Assembly (NCBI RefSeq): GCF_029846275.1
Contig: NZ_JARVWS010000001.1
Coordinates: forward strand, 496,001 to 560,000
Direction of reading: 5' to 3'
Length of the DNA stretch: 64,000 nt
From: Nocardioides sp. CER19
GTDB lineage: Bacteria > Actinomycetota > Actinomycetes > Propionibacteriales > Nocardioidaceae
Position 1 is the first letter of the stretch, and each line of letters begins with the position of its first letter. The notes below the pieces were generated by a model that made no database searches, was not told where the DNA came from, and saw only the letters and a list, made by a program, of their open reading frames with translations. Positions 1 to 7,903 of the stretch are shown piece after piece. Position numbers and translations under genes: made by a program.

Positions 1-1367
1 TTGGAGTAGTAGAGGCCGGTGAGCTCGCCGGCCGCGTAGAGACCGCGCATCGGCCGGCCGTCCCGGTCCACGACCTCGGCGTCGGCGGTCGTCTTGAGTC
101 CGCCGAAGGTGAACACGTTGGCCGCCATGACCGGGTAGGCGACGTACGGGCCGTGCTCGAGCGGCAGCGACCAGTTCGACTTCGGCGGCACCAGGCCGGT
201 GGTGGCCAGGCCGTCGGGGGCGAGCGGGTCGTAGCCGGCGGGGTCCGGGCACGCCGCGTTGTACGCCGCCACGGTGGCCTCGGTCGTCCCGACGGGCAGG
301 CCCAGCCGGGCGGCGAGCTCGCCGATCGTCGCGCCGGTGACCGGAGCGATGTCGGTCCGGACGCCGGCCATGATGTTCGGGACCGCGAGGCCCTGCTGGT
401 CGAGGATCACCCAGGCGATCCCCTCGGTCTGGGCCTGGATCGAGCGGGTGGTGCGCTCGTACCAGGCGTCCACGGTGCCGCGGGCCTCGTCGACGAAGCG
501 CGTGCCCTCCTTGTTGAGGAGGACGCCGTAGGGGAAGCAGAAGATCGCCGCCTCCGGCTCGCCGCTGCGCGGGTCGACGGGCTCGGCGTGGAAGAGGGAG
601 AAGTTGCCGGCGGTCGCCGCGCCCAGCGCCAACGCCATCTCGAGCCCGTCGCCCTTGTTGTAGTTGCCGCCGCGGGCGACCGGACGCGACGTCATCGCCC
701 GGTCGCCGTGATAGCGGGCCATCATCTCGAAGTTGCCCTGGTAGCCGCCGCAGGCGAGGACCACCGCACCCTGGAAGAGCGCTGACCCGTCCGGGCCCTG
801 GGCGAGCACGCCGTCGACCCCTGCCTCGGAGACGGTGAGCCGTCGCGCGGTCGTCTCGAAGTGGAACTCCACCCCGAGTGCCCGGGCTGCGCGGCCCATC
901 GTCTCCACGATCGCGAGACCGCCGCCGACCGGCGCCATCCGCGTGGTCGACTGGGTGAGGAAGGGCGTCGGCACGAAGTCGAAGCGGACCCCGTGCCCGG
1001 CCATCCACCGCAGTGCCTGCGGCGCCTGCTCGGCCAGCGTGGCGACGTAGTCGGGGTTGACCGTGTGGGTGGCGCGATAGAGCGGCTCCTGGCGGGCGGG
1101 AGCCAGCGCGGCGTCGTTGACGATCGACGGGTCGGGGTGGCCCATGAAGTCGTCGACGAGGATCTCCTCGAAGCCGTCGGCGACCTCGTCGAGGGACTGC
1201 ATGCGCAGGAACGCCTCGGTGTAGCGGGTGTTGCCGCCGGTCTCGGCCGCGGTCGAGCGCTCGAGCAGGGCGACCCGGGCACCGCTCTCCGCGGCCGAGA
1301 CGGCGGCAGAGAGGCCGGCGACGCCGCCGCCCACGACGACGACGTCGTAGGTGTGCGTGTTGGTCAT
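1..1367 (-). CDS. FAD-dependent dehydrogenase, fumarate reductase/tricarballylate dehydrogenase type (C-terminus cut by window edge)
   Basis: The gene reads leftward from ATG at 1367 and runs off the left edge, so the last residues are missing. The N-terminus carries a Rossmann FAD motif (VVVVGGGVAGLSAAV, about residues 8-22) and an ERST segment typical of the fumarate reductase/succinate dehydrogenase flavoprotein superfamily. Further on there are GGGLAIVETMGRAA, a GGYQGNFEMMARY stretch, and near the cut end FGGLKTTADAEVVDRDG and LYAAGELTGLYYS, the usual FAD-closing motif. Members reduce or desaturate alpha,beta bonds in organic acids or steroid rings (tricarballylate dehydrogenase, KstD). 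It is the last visible gene of a leftward operon with a second flavoprotein of the same superfamily at 2756. The substrate cannot be assigned; context suggests a ring-desaturation or side-chain step of a catabolic pathway. Confidence 0.85.
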   Translation of the reverse strand, partial: MTNTHTYDVVVVGGGVAGLSAAVSAAESGARVALLERSTAAETGGNTRYTEAFLRMQSLDEVADGFEEILVDDFMGHPDPSIVNDAALAPARQEPLYRATHTVNPDYVATLAEQAPQALRWMAGHGVRFDFVPTPFLTQSTTRMAPVGGGLAIVETMGRAARALGVEFHFETTARRLTVSEAGVDGVLAQGPDGSALFQGAVVLACGGYQGNFEMMARYHGDRAMTSRPVARGGNYNKGDGLEMALALGAATAGNFSLFHAEPVDPRSGEPEAAIFCFPYGVLLNKEGTRFVDEARGTVDAWYERTTRSIQAQTEGIAWVILDQQGLAVPNIMAGVRTDIAPVTGATIGELAARLGLPVGTTEATVAAYNAACPDPAGYDPLAPDGLATTGLVPPKSNWSLPLEHGPYVAYPVMAANVFTFGGLKTTADAEVVDRDGRPMRGLYAAGELTGLYYS

Positions 1368-1378
1368 GGCGGGTCCTC

Positions 1379-1963
1379 TCAGAAGGTGACGTCGGCGGCG
1401 CGGGTGACGGTGCCGAACAGCGGCAGCACCTTCTCCATCGCGAAGGTGTGCAGCTCGGGCGCGAACGAGGCACACATGTCCTCGACGACGCTCACCTGGA
1501 GTCCGGAGTCGGAGGCGTGCCGGGCGGCGGACTCCACGACGAGGTTGGTGGCCACGCCGCCGAGCACCACCTCGGTGACACCCTCGGCGGCGAGCAGCTC
1601 GCGCAGCGGCGTACCGATGAACGGGTCGACGCACCCCTTGTCGACGACCGGCTCGGTCTCGATCGGCGCCAGTGCCTTGACGATCTGCGACTCGGGGGAG
1701 TCGGCCAGCATGGTCCGGTTGGTCTCGTAGGGATCGAACCGGGGCAGGCGGTTGGTCCGCAGCTTGTAGGACGGGTCGAAGGCGAGCCGCACGTGCACGA
1801 CCAGCGCACCGGCGGCCCGGGCCTTCTCCAGCACCCGCTCGGCGGTGGCGAGCACGTCACGCTGGGCGACCTGCGCCTGGAGCGGCGGCGCCTTCAGGTG
1901 CGGCCCGTCCTCGCAGAGCGCGACCTGGTAGTCGAGCATGAGCAATGCCTTCTCGGTCATCAT
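1379..1963 (-). CDS. Isochorismatase-like hydrolase family protein lacking the cysteine nucleophile
   Basis: This 194-residue protein has the isochorismatase/cysteine hydrolase fold signature. Asp11 lies in LMLDYQVAL and Lys109 in VVDKGCVDPF, two members of the usual Asp-Lys-Cys triad. The third position, normally in a GVxTNxCVES motif, reads GVATNLVVES, with Val142 (codon at 1538-1540) in place of Cys. Most amidase-type family members (nicotinamidase, N-carbamoylsarcosine amidase) need that Cys, whereas true isochorismatases such as EntB and PhzD lack it, so an amidase role is unlikely. AAGGA precedes two adjacent ATGs; the second (1960) has the better spacing. It sits 11 bp upstream of the flavoprotein gene and probably shares its transcript. 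The substrate is unknown. Confidence 0.85.
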   Translation of the reverse strand: MMTEKALLMLDYQVALCEDGPHLKAPPLQAQVAQRDVLATAERVLEKARAAGALVVHVRLAFDPSYKLRTNRLPRFDPYETNRTMLADSPESQIVKALAPIETEPVVDKGCVDPFIGTPLRELLAAEGVTEVVLGGVATNLVVESAARHASDSGLQVSVVEDMCASFAPELHTFAMEKVLPLFGTVTRAADVTF

Positions 1964-1991
1964 CAGTCCTTCGTGTTCGGTTCGTTGGTCG

Positions 1992-2762
1992 TCACCACGC
2001 GGACCAGCCGCCGTCGACGTACACGACCTGGCCGGTCATGTACGACGACGCGGGGCTCGCGAGCAGCAGGAGGGGGCCGGCGAAGTCGGTGTCGGGGTCG
2101 CCGAGCCGGCCGAGCATGGTCCGGTCCCCGAACCACTGCAGGCGCTCGGGGTCGGCGCCGAGCGCGGCGGTCATCTGGGTCGGGTAGAAGACCCCGGGGG
2201 CGAGGCAGTTGACGGTGATGCCGTGCCGGCCGAGCTCGCTGGCGAGGGAGCGGGTCACGTTGGCGACGCCCGCCTTGGAGGAGTAGTAGGCCGACTCCGG
2301 GACCGGGCCGACCCGTTCGGCGTAGACGGTCGTGAGGTTGACGACCCGTCCGCCGTGGCCCTGGGCGGTGAGCGTCCGGCCGGCCTCGCGGCCGACCAGC
2401 CAGGTGCCGGTGAGGTTCACCCGGATGACGCGCTCGAACTCCTCGAGCGAGGTCTGGTCGTACGCCTTGCGGAGCATCACGCCGGCCGCGTTGACGACGA
2501 CGTCGAGGCGGCCGTGCCTCGTGACGACGTCAGCGAAGAGCGCGCTCACGCTCGTCTCATCGGTCACGTCGACCTCGTGGACGGTGGCGCCGGTGACTTC
2601 GGCGGTGGCGGCGAGGTCGTCCTTGCGCAGCGCGAGGTCCGCGGCGGCGACGGTGGCACCCGCCTGCGCCAGGGCGCGGGCGGCCTGCTCGCCGAGGCCG
2701 CCGGCTGCCGCACCGACGACGAGGGCCACCTGGCCGGTCAGGTCGAAGGGGCTGGTCACCAC
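1992..2762 (-). CDS. Short-chain dehydrogenase/reductase
   Basis: This 256-residue classical SDR has a glycine-rich cofactor motif (VVGAAAGGLGE, about residues 15-25), DVTDE, the NAAG motif (about 90-93), a catalytic Ser/Thr region and YYSSK carrying the catalytic Tyr and Lys. The C-terminus (GQVVYVDGGWSAW) is typical of SDRs that act on hydroxy or oxo groups of small or cyclic substrates. An Asp after the second beta strand (AAADLALR) suggests NAD(H) preference, which is inference. The start is GTG at 2762 or GTG at 2759; both overlap the stop of the upstream flavoprotein gene (TGA at 2758-2756), which indicates translational coupling. It probably oxidises or reduces an alcohol/ketone intermediate handled by the neighbouring flavoproteins. 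Confidence 0.85.
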   Translation of the reverse strand: MVTSPFDLTGQVALVVGAAAGGLGEQAARALAQAGATVAAADLALRKDDLAATAEVTGATVHEVDVTDETSVSALFADVVTRHGRLDVVVNAAGVMLRKAYDQTSLEEFERVIRVNLTGTWLVGREAGRTLTAQGHGGRVVNLTTVYAERVGPVPESAYYSSKAGVANVTRSLASELGRHGITVNCLAPGVFYPTQMTAALGADPERLQWFGDRTMLGRLGDPDTDFAGPLLLLASPASSYMTGQVVYVDGGWSAW

Positions 2763-4183
2763 TCGAGCTCACTCTCCTCGTCGGCCGCGTGGGTCCCGGC
2801 GAGCCGGCCGAAGATGCCGGCCTTCCCGATGGACGTCCCGGTCATGTAGCCGGCGCCGTGCAGACCGCCGACGAGCTCACCGGCGGCGTAGAGGCGCTCG
2901 ATCGGCTCGCCCCACCAGTCGAGGACCCGCAGCCGGGTGTCGACGGTGAGCCCGCAGTAGGTGGCCAGCACGACGGTCCCGGACGGGTGGGCGAAGAACG
3001 GCGGCTGCTCGATCGCGAACGGCTCGCCGACACCGCCCGAGAGGTGGGCCCGTCCGAGCGGGTCCGGTCGGCCCTCGCGGATCGCGTCGTTGTAGTCGGT
3101 GACCGTGCGCTGCAGTGCGCCGTCGGGAAGGCCGACCTGCCGCTCCAGACCCGCGATCGTGTCCGCCTCGAGCAGCATCCCGGCGCGGCGGCGGCCGGCG
3201 AACTCGTAGATCGGCACCTCGTCGTTGGAGAGGGACATCGTCCGGGAGTCGAAGACCTGCCACGTCGTGACGCCGGGCTGCGCCAGCGCGGCGTCGCCGA
3301 TCTCCTTGTAGTTGCGCGACTCGTCGACGAAGCGACGGCCCTCGCGGTTGACCGCGATCGCGCCCTTGTAGACGGCGAGGATGCCGGTGCCGTCCTCGTC
3401 CGGGTGCTCGGTGTGGAAGTGCCCGTAGGTGCCCTTGATGTAGGGCGTGTCCCGCAGCCCGGCGCCCAGCGCCATGGCCATCATCAGCCCGTCGCCGGTG
3501 TTGCCGGCGCCACCCTGACGCAGGGCGTGCTCCATCTGCGGGGCGAACCGCGCGAGCAGGTCGGGGTTCATCGAGAAGCCGCCCGTCGCGAGGACGACGG
3601 CATCGGCGGCGATCCGGTGGAGGGAGCCGTCGCGCCGCCGTACGTCGACACCCGTCACGCGGGTGCCGTCGTGGACCAGCCGGTGGGCGGGTGCGTCCAG
3701 GACGAGGCGCGCGCCGAGCCGGCCCGCCGCCTTGAGCAGGTGCACGAGCATGCCAGTGGTGTCGCTCGGGTGGCTGCGCGGCGCCGACTGACCGGAGGCG
3801 GCGTGGATCTCGCCGTACTCGACGCCGTGCTCCCGCAGCCAGCGGTAGGTCTCCAGCTGGCGGGCGCAGTAGAGGTCGACCAGCGCCTCGTCGTTGCGGT
3901 GCCTGCCGACCTCGAGCAGGTCCTTGCGGAGCAGCTCCACGGAGTCGGCGATGCCCTGGGCCGCCTGCTCGTCGGTGCCGGCGAACGCGGAGAGCCCGGC
4001 CGACCTCACGGTGGACCCGCCGATGGACCCGGTCTTCTCGATCAGCACCGCGTACCGGCCCGCCTCGGCGGCGGCGAGCAGTGCGGCGCAGCCGGCCAGG
4101 CCGGCGCCGAGGACCAGGACGCCGACCTGGGCGGGGAGCTCGGTCTCGAGGGGGAGGCCGGGGATCTGCAGCTGCTCGGTCAC
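2756..4183 (-). CDS. FAD-dependent oxidoreductase, fumarate reductase/KstD type
   Basis: The gene encodes 475 residues from GTG at 4183, whose GTGA overlaps the stop of the upstream PEP-mutase-family gene. The in-frame open frame continues upstream, but that part is a shadow of the neighbour. FAD binding is shown by VLVLGAGLAGCAALLAA (about residues 20-36), GSIGGSTVRSAG, DAVVLATGGFSMN in the middle and LYAAGELVGGLHGAGYMTG at the C-terminus. The layout matches flavoproteins that add or remove hydrogens across C=C bonds next to a carbonyl, including 3-ketosteroid dehydrogenases and urocanate or fumarate reductases. It is paralogous in architecture to the gene at 1-1367 and is co-transcribed with it. 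The substrate is unassigned. Confidence 0.87.
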   Translation of the reverse strand: MTEQLQIPGLPLETELPAQVGVLVLGAGLAGCAALLAAAEAGRYAVLIEKTGSIGGSTVRSAGLSAFAGTDEQAAQGIADSVELLRKDLLEVGRHRNDEALVDLYCARQLETYRWLREHGVEYGEIHAASGQSAPRSHPSDTTGMLVHLLKAAGRLGARLVLDAPAHRLVHDGTRVTGVDVRRRDGSLHRIAADAVVLATGGFSMNPDLLARFAPQMEHALRQGGAGNTGDGLMMAMALGAGLRDTPYIKGTYGHFHTEHPDEDGTGILAVYKGAIAVNREGRRFVDESRNYKEIGDAALAQPGVTTWQVFDSRTMSLSNDEVPIYEFAGRRRAGMLLEADTIAGLERQVGLPDGALQRTVTDYNDAIREGRPDPLGRAHLSGGVGEPFAIEQPPFFAHPSGTVVLATYCGLTVDTRLRVLDWWGEPIERLYAAGELVGGLHGAGYMTGTSIGKAGIFGRLAGTHAADEESELEW

Positions 4184-5142
4184 CGGATCTCGCCCAGCTC
4201 TCGGTCGAGCTGCGCCTGCGCGGCCGCGAAGGCCGGCAGTCGGAAGAGCGTCTGCCGTTCCGTCCAGCCGGCCATGCGGTCGGCGCGCGACGCGGTCTCC
4301 CCGTGCGCCTTCAGGTGCGCCAGGGCCTCCCGCCCGGCGAGGTGCAGGGAGCGCATCAGGTAGTTGGCGTAGAGCACGACGCCGAACCCGAGGTCGACGT
4401 ACTCCTCGAGTCTGAGCTGTGGCGTCTTGCCGCCCTCGACGACGTTGACGACGAGGGGCGTGCCGGCGAGCTCGCGGCCGACCAGGGCGAGCTCGTCGAC
4501 GGTGCGCGGTGCCTCGATGAAGAGCACGTCGGCGCCGGCCTCGACATAGGCCCGGCCGCGCTCGATCGCCTCCTCGATGCCGTACGCCGACCGGGCGTCG
4601 GTCCGGGCGATGATGACGAGCTCGCCGTCGGTGCGCGCCTCGCACGCCGCGGCGATCTTGGTCTGCATGTGCCCGGCGGGGATCAGCGTGTGGTCGTCGA
4701 AGTGGCCGCAGCGCTTCGGCATCTCCTGGTCCTCGAGCTGCAGGCCGGCGACGCCGGCGCGCTCGAGGAGGCGGACCGTGCGCATGGCGGCGAGCGGGCC
4801 GCCGTACCCGGTGTCGGCGTCGGTGATGAGCGGGATCCGGATCGCGTCCGCGAGCCGGGCGGCGTGGTCGACGACCTCCGTCTGGGACACCAGCCCGAGG
4901 TCGGGCATGCCGAAGCCGGCGTTGGCCAACCCCGCGCCCGTGGCGTACGCCGCCTCGAAGCCGGCCTCCTCGACCAGACGCGCACCCAGCGCATCGGTGA
5001 CGCCCGGCAGGACAAGCGGCGTCCCGGTGAGCGTGTCCTCCAGTGCGCGGCGGAGGGAGCGTCGCCGCTCGGTCGGTCCGGCGAGCGTGCCGGACAGCCC
5101 GGCACGGGCAAGCGTGTCCCTGAGGTCGAAGGAGATGGGCAT
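4180..5142 (-). CDS. Isocitrate lyase/PEP mutase family enzyme
   Basis: This 320-residue protein belongs to the isocitrate lyase/phosphoenolpyruvate mutase superfamily. DADTGYGGP is the metal-binding loop, LEDQEMPKRCGH carries the conserved K-R-C-G-H active-site motif, and IARTDAR and IEAPRT follow the family order. Members cleave or form C-C bonds in 2-hydroxy or 2-methyl dicarboxylates (methylisocitrate lyase, oxaloacetate hydrolase, carboxyPEP mutase). I chose ATG 5142 because homology begins soon after it; an in-frame ATG at 5202 would add 20 unsupported residues. It is the first gene of the leftward operon that ends in the flavoproteins, and the intergenic region to the divergent hydrolase gene carries an inverted repeat. 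It may handle a dicarboxylic fragment released by the pathway (inference). Confidence 0.85.
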   Translation of the reverse strand: MPISFDLRDTLARAGLSGTLAGPTERRRSLRRALEDTLTGTPLVLPGVTDALGARLVEEAGFEAAYATGAGLANAGFGMPDLGLVSQTEVVDHAARLADAIRIPLITDADTGYGGPLAAMRTVRLLERAGVAGLQLEDQEMPKRCGHFDDHTLIPAGHMQTKIAAACEARTDGELVIIARTDARSAYGIEEAIERGRAYVEAGADVLFIEAPRTVDELALVGRELAGTPLVVNVVEGGKTPQLRLEEYVDLGFGVVLYANYLMRSLHLAGREALAHLKAHGETASRADRMAGWTERQTLFRLPAFAAAQAQLDRELGEIR

Positions 5143-5197
5143 GCGCCGACCCTGGCATCGGGGACCGGACGGAATCCCGTCGGTCGTCCCGTCGGCT

Positions 5198-5219
5198 GGC
5201 ACAGCGTCCTACCTGTGCC
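5198..5219. promoter_or_regulatory. Inverted repeat in divergent promoter region
   Basis: GGCACAG (5198-5204) and CTGTGCC (5213-5219) form perfect 7-bp arms around an 8-bp spacer. They lie in the 104-bp gap between the leftward PEP-mutase-family operon (start 5142) and the rightward hydrolase pair (start 5247). Position and symmetry suit an operator serving both directions, but I found no second copy and cannot name the regulator. A transcript hairpin is the alternative. Confidence 0.45.
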
Positions 5220-5246
5220 GCGCGCCGGGACGCTCTACTCGTCGGC

Positions 5247-6095
5247 ATGGAACTGACCGAAGAGAGCACCAGCAGGTTCGTCGAGCTGCCGACCCAGGGC
5301 AAGCTGCACTACAACGAGGCCGGCAGCGGCCACCCCGTGATCCTCATCCACGGCAGCGGGGCCGGCGCGAACGGCTGGTCCAACTTCCGCAGCAACATCG
5401 GCCCGCTGGCCGAGAGCTTCCACGTGTTCGCCATCGACTGCATCGGCTGGGGCAGGTCGGACGCCGCGACCGCCGACAAGTACGACCACGTCGCCATGGT
5501 CGTCGAGTTCATGGACGCGCTCGGGCTCGAGAACGCGGCCCTGGTCGGCAACTCGATGGGCGGCATGATCGCCATCGCCGTCGCAGCCCGGCACGGCGAC
5601 CGCGTCTCGCACCTGATCACGATGGGCCCCGGTGCCTTCATCTCGACGCCGACGATGTTCGGCGCCGGCGACGGGCCCACCGAGGGGATCAAGATCCTGC
5701 TCGAGGGCTACGCCAACCCGACGGCCGCGACGATGAAGAAGCTCGTCGAGATCATGGCCTTCGACGAGGAGTTCGCCACCGACGAGCTCGCCGAGCTGCG
5801 GGCGACGGGCGCGGCGGCCCGTCCCGACCACCTGGCCAACGGCCTGAAGTCGTTCGTCGAGGGTGGCCCGGTGCGCAACCAGGCGACCTGGGAGGAGGCG
5901 AAGGGCATCACGGCCCCGGCGCTGCTCATCCATGGCCGCGACGACCGGGTGGTGCACTTCGAGCACACCCTGCGGCTGGTCTCGACCATCCCGAACTCGC
6001 GCGCGGTGCTGCTCAACCGCTGCGGCCACTGGGCGCAGATCGAGCACGCGGACGAGTTCAACCGACTGGTGCGCGACTTCGTCCTCAGCGCCTGA
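5247..6095 (+). CDS. Alpha/beta hydrolase, meta-cleavage product hydrolase type (first of a tandem pair)
   Basis: This 282-residue alpha/beta-hydrolase resembles the C-C bond hydrolases MhpC, BphD and HsaD. LIHGSGAGANGWSNF gives the oxyanion-hole region, GNSMGG (about residue 106) the nucleophile elbow with Ser, HGRDDRVV the Asp region and NRCGHWAQIEH the catalytic His. Enzymes of this group hydrolyse the dienoate formed by extradiol ring cleavage into an acid and a 2-hydroxy-dienoate. The extradiol dioxygenase (16827) and the hydratase-dehydrogenase-aldolase operon (19357) needed around this step are in the same window. The next gene is a paralogue beginning 4 bp after this stop. No Shine-Dalgarno sequence is obvious, so translation may be leaderless. 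Confidence 0.9.
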   Translation: MELTEESTSRFVELPTQGKLHYNEAGSGHPVILIHGSGAGANGWSNFRSNIGPLAESFHVFAIDCIGWGRSDAATADKYDHVAMVVEFMDALGLENAALVGNSMGGMIAIAVAARHGDRVSHLITMGPGAFISTPTMFGAGDGPTEGIKILLEGYANPTAATMKKLVEIMAFDEEFATDELAELRATGAAARPDHLANGLKSFVEGGPVRNQATWEEAKGITAPALLIHGRDDRVVHFEHTLRLVSTIPNSRAVLLNRCGHWAQIEHADEFNRLVRDFVLSA

Positions 6096-6099
6096 TCGC

Positions 6100-6924
6100 A
6101 TGGACCTCACCTACGAGAGCACCAGCCGCCTGGTGCAGACAGCCACCTGGAAGATCCACGTCAACGAGGCTGGTGAGGGGCATCCCCTGCTCCTCCTCCA
6201 CGGCAGCGGTCCGGGCGCCACCGGATGGTCGAACTTCGGGCACAACCTGCGTGCGCTCGCCGACCGGTTCCACGTCATCGCCGCCGACATGCCGGGCTGG
6301 GGAGCCTCCGACGCCGTCACCGTCGACGAGCGGGACCACGTCAGGGCAGCGGTGGAGCTGCTCGACGCCCTCGGCATCGAGAAAGCGGCGCTGGTGGGCA
6401 ACTCGATGGGCGGGATGACGGCGCTGCGCTTCGCCTACACCCACGCAGAGCGCATCACCCACCTGGTCACCATGGGTCCGGGTTCACCCGGCCCCGTCCT
6501 CTTCGGACCGGGGGACGGTCCCACCGAGGGCCTCAAGGTGCTCAACGCCGCGTACGTCGACCCGTCGCCGGAGCGGATGCTGGAGCTCGTGCGGATCATG
6601 ACGTTCTCCGAGGAGATGGCCGACCCGGCCATCGCGCAGCAGCGGTCCCAGACGGCGCGGTCACGCCCCGACCACCTCGCGAACTTCATCGCGGGAGTCG
6701 GCCGTCGACCGTTCGTCGACGCGCACCGGCTGCCCGAGATCGCCGTCCCGACGCTGCTCTTCCACGGTCGGGACGACCGGGTCGTGCACTTCGAGCACTC
6801 CTTGAGGCTGTGCGCGGCCATCCCGGACTCGCGGCTGGTGCTGCTCAACAGGTGCGGGCACTGGGCGCAGCTCGAGCACGCCGAGGAGTTCAACGAGATG
6901 GTCGCCGACTTCGTCGACCGCTGA
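6100..6924 (+). CDS. Alpha/beta hydrolase, meta-cleavage product hydrolase type (second of a tandem pair)
   Basis: The gene encodes 274 residues from ATG 6100; the open frame upstream of it is a shadow. It shares the whole motif set of its neighbour: LLHGSGPGATGWSNF, GNSMGGMTALRF with the Ser nucleophile, FHGRDDRVVHFEH and NRCGHWAQLEHAEEFN. It is clearly a tandem duplicate that has diverged, mostly in the lid region (about residues 130-200). Two hydrolases in a row suggest that two different ring-cleavage products are processed, or that one copy has moved to a related ester or C-C substrate. A strong hairpin follows 10 bp after the stop. Confidence 0.9.
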   Translation: MDLTYESTSRLVQTATWKIHVNEAGEGHPLLLLHGSGPGATGWSNFGHNLRALADRFHVIAADMPGWGASDAVTVDERDHVRAAVELLDALGIEKAALVGNSMGGMTALRFAYTHAERITHLVTMGPGSPGPVLFGPGDGPTEGLKVLNAAYVDPSPERMLELVRIMTFSEEMADPAIAQQRSQTARSRPDHLANFIAGVGRRPFVDAHRLPEIAVPTLLFHGRDDRVVHFEHSLRLCAAIPDSRLVLLNRCGHWAQLEHAEEFNEMVADFVDR

Positions 6925-6934
6925 TCCCCGCCCC

Positions 6935-6970
6935 ACGAGCGCTCTGGAGATCTTTCTCCAGAGCGCTCGT
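6935..6970 (+). terminator. Perfect 16-bp hairpin after the hydrolase pair
   Basis: Arms at 6935-6950 and 6955-6970 are perfectly complementary over 16 bp with a TCTT tetraloop. There is no T-run, which is usual for actinobacterial intrinsic terminators. It separates the hydrolase operon from the following IclR gene. Confidence 0.75.
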
Positions 6971-7035
6971 TCCATTCGCGGGCGCCTCGCCCGCGTCCCC
7001 CGAACTGTTTCCCGGCAGAACGCTTGTCCTATCTC

Positions 7036-7051
7036 TGTATCGATCGTTACA
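7036..7051. promoter_or_regulatory. Palindromic operator, copy A1, upstream of the iclR-type gene
   Basis: TGTATCGATCGTTACA is a near-perfect 16-bp palindrome 61 bp before the start at 7112. Variants occur at 15580-15595 and 10412-10427 in front of other operons of the same cluster, giving a consensus TGKAnCGATCGTTMCA. The E. coli IclR box, TGGAAATNATTTCCA, has a comparable shape. An IclR member is encoded immediately downstream, so autoregulation is plausible; the TetR fusion at 7886 is the alternative binder. Confidence 0.55.
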
Positions 7052-7111
7052 GTGACGCGCATCACCCTGTGAACGCCGTCACGCACCAGTGGCGGAGAAG
7101 GAGAGAGCGAC

Positions 7112-7903
7112 ATGACCGCCGCTGTCGTCGAGAACCCGACCCGCGCCTCCCTGGCCGCCGACGAGTCCGACCGGACCGTCCCGTCCGTCACGAAGGCGCT
7201 CCAGCTGCTGGACGCGTTCCGCGATGCCCGCGGAGCCCTCGGCGTCAGCGAGATCGCGCGGCTGGCCGGCGTACCGAAGTCCACGGCGTTCCGGCTGCTG
7301 TCCTACCTGGAGAAGGCCGGCTTCGTGGAGCGCGCCGGCAAGGAGTACCTCCTCGGCGGTCGCCTCTTCGAGCTCGGCAACAGCGTCCCGATGTGCCGCC
7401 GCGGTGGCCTCCGAGAGGTCGCGATGCCCCATCTGTCCGAGCTCTTCGTCGCGACCGGCAAGGTCGTCCAGCTCGGCATCCTGGAGGGCACCGACGTGGT
7501 CTACCTCGAGAAGATCATCGCCCGCGACACCGTCGACGTCCCCACGGCGGTGGGCCAGCGGATGCCGTCGGCGTGCACCGCGCTCGGCAAGGCGATGCTC
7601 GCCTTCAGCGATCGCGACACGATCGGCGCGGTCCTCGACAACGGCCTCGTCCGGCGGACGCGCTACTCCCACGTCGACCCGGCCCGCTTCCTCAACGAGC
7701 TGCGGCGGGTCCACCAGGAGCGCATCGCGTTCGACCGCGAGGAGGTCAGCATCGGCCTGGTATGCGTCGCCGCTCCGGTGCTACGCGCCGGTCGTGCCGT
7801 CGGGGCCGTGTCGGTCTCGGGACGGGCGACCCAGTTCAACCCGGCGGTCGCGGTGACGCACGTACGCCGCACCGCCGAGGCGATCTCACGCCAGCTCGGG
7901 TGA
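7112..7903 (+). CDS. IclR family transcriptional regulator
   Basis: This 263-residue protein has the IclR layout. The N-terminal winged helix-turn-helix is at about residues 24-85 (SVTKALQLLDAF, LGVSEIARLAGVPKSTAFRLL, YLLGGRLFELG). The C-terminal effector-binding domain includes VVYLEKI, SACTALGKAMLA and IGLVCVAAPVL. Such proteins usually sense an aromatic or other catabolic substrate. GGAGAAGGAGAG lies just ahead of the ATG as ribosome-binding site. The gene ends 18 bp inside the convergent TetR gene. The palindrome at 7036 lies in its promoter, and copies before the importer and a monooxygenase gene make it a candidate pathway regulator (inference). Confidence 0.9.
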   Translation: MTAAVVENPTRASLAADESDRTVPSVTKALQLLDAFRDARGALGVSEIARLAGVPKSTAFRLLSYLEKAGFVERAGKEYLLGGRLFELGNSVPMCRRGGLREVAMPHLSELFVATGKVVQLGILEGTDVVYLEKIIARDTVDVPTAVGQRMPSACTALGKAMLAFSDRDTIGAVLDNGLVRRTRYSHVDPARFLNELRRVHQERIAFDREEVSIGLVCVAAPVLRAGRAVGAVSVSGRATQFNPAVAVTHVRRTAEAISRQLG

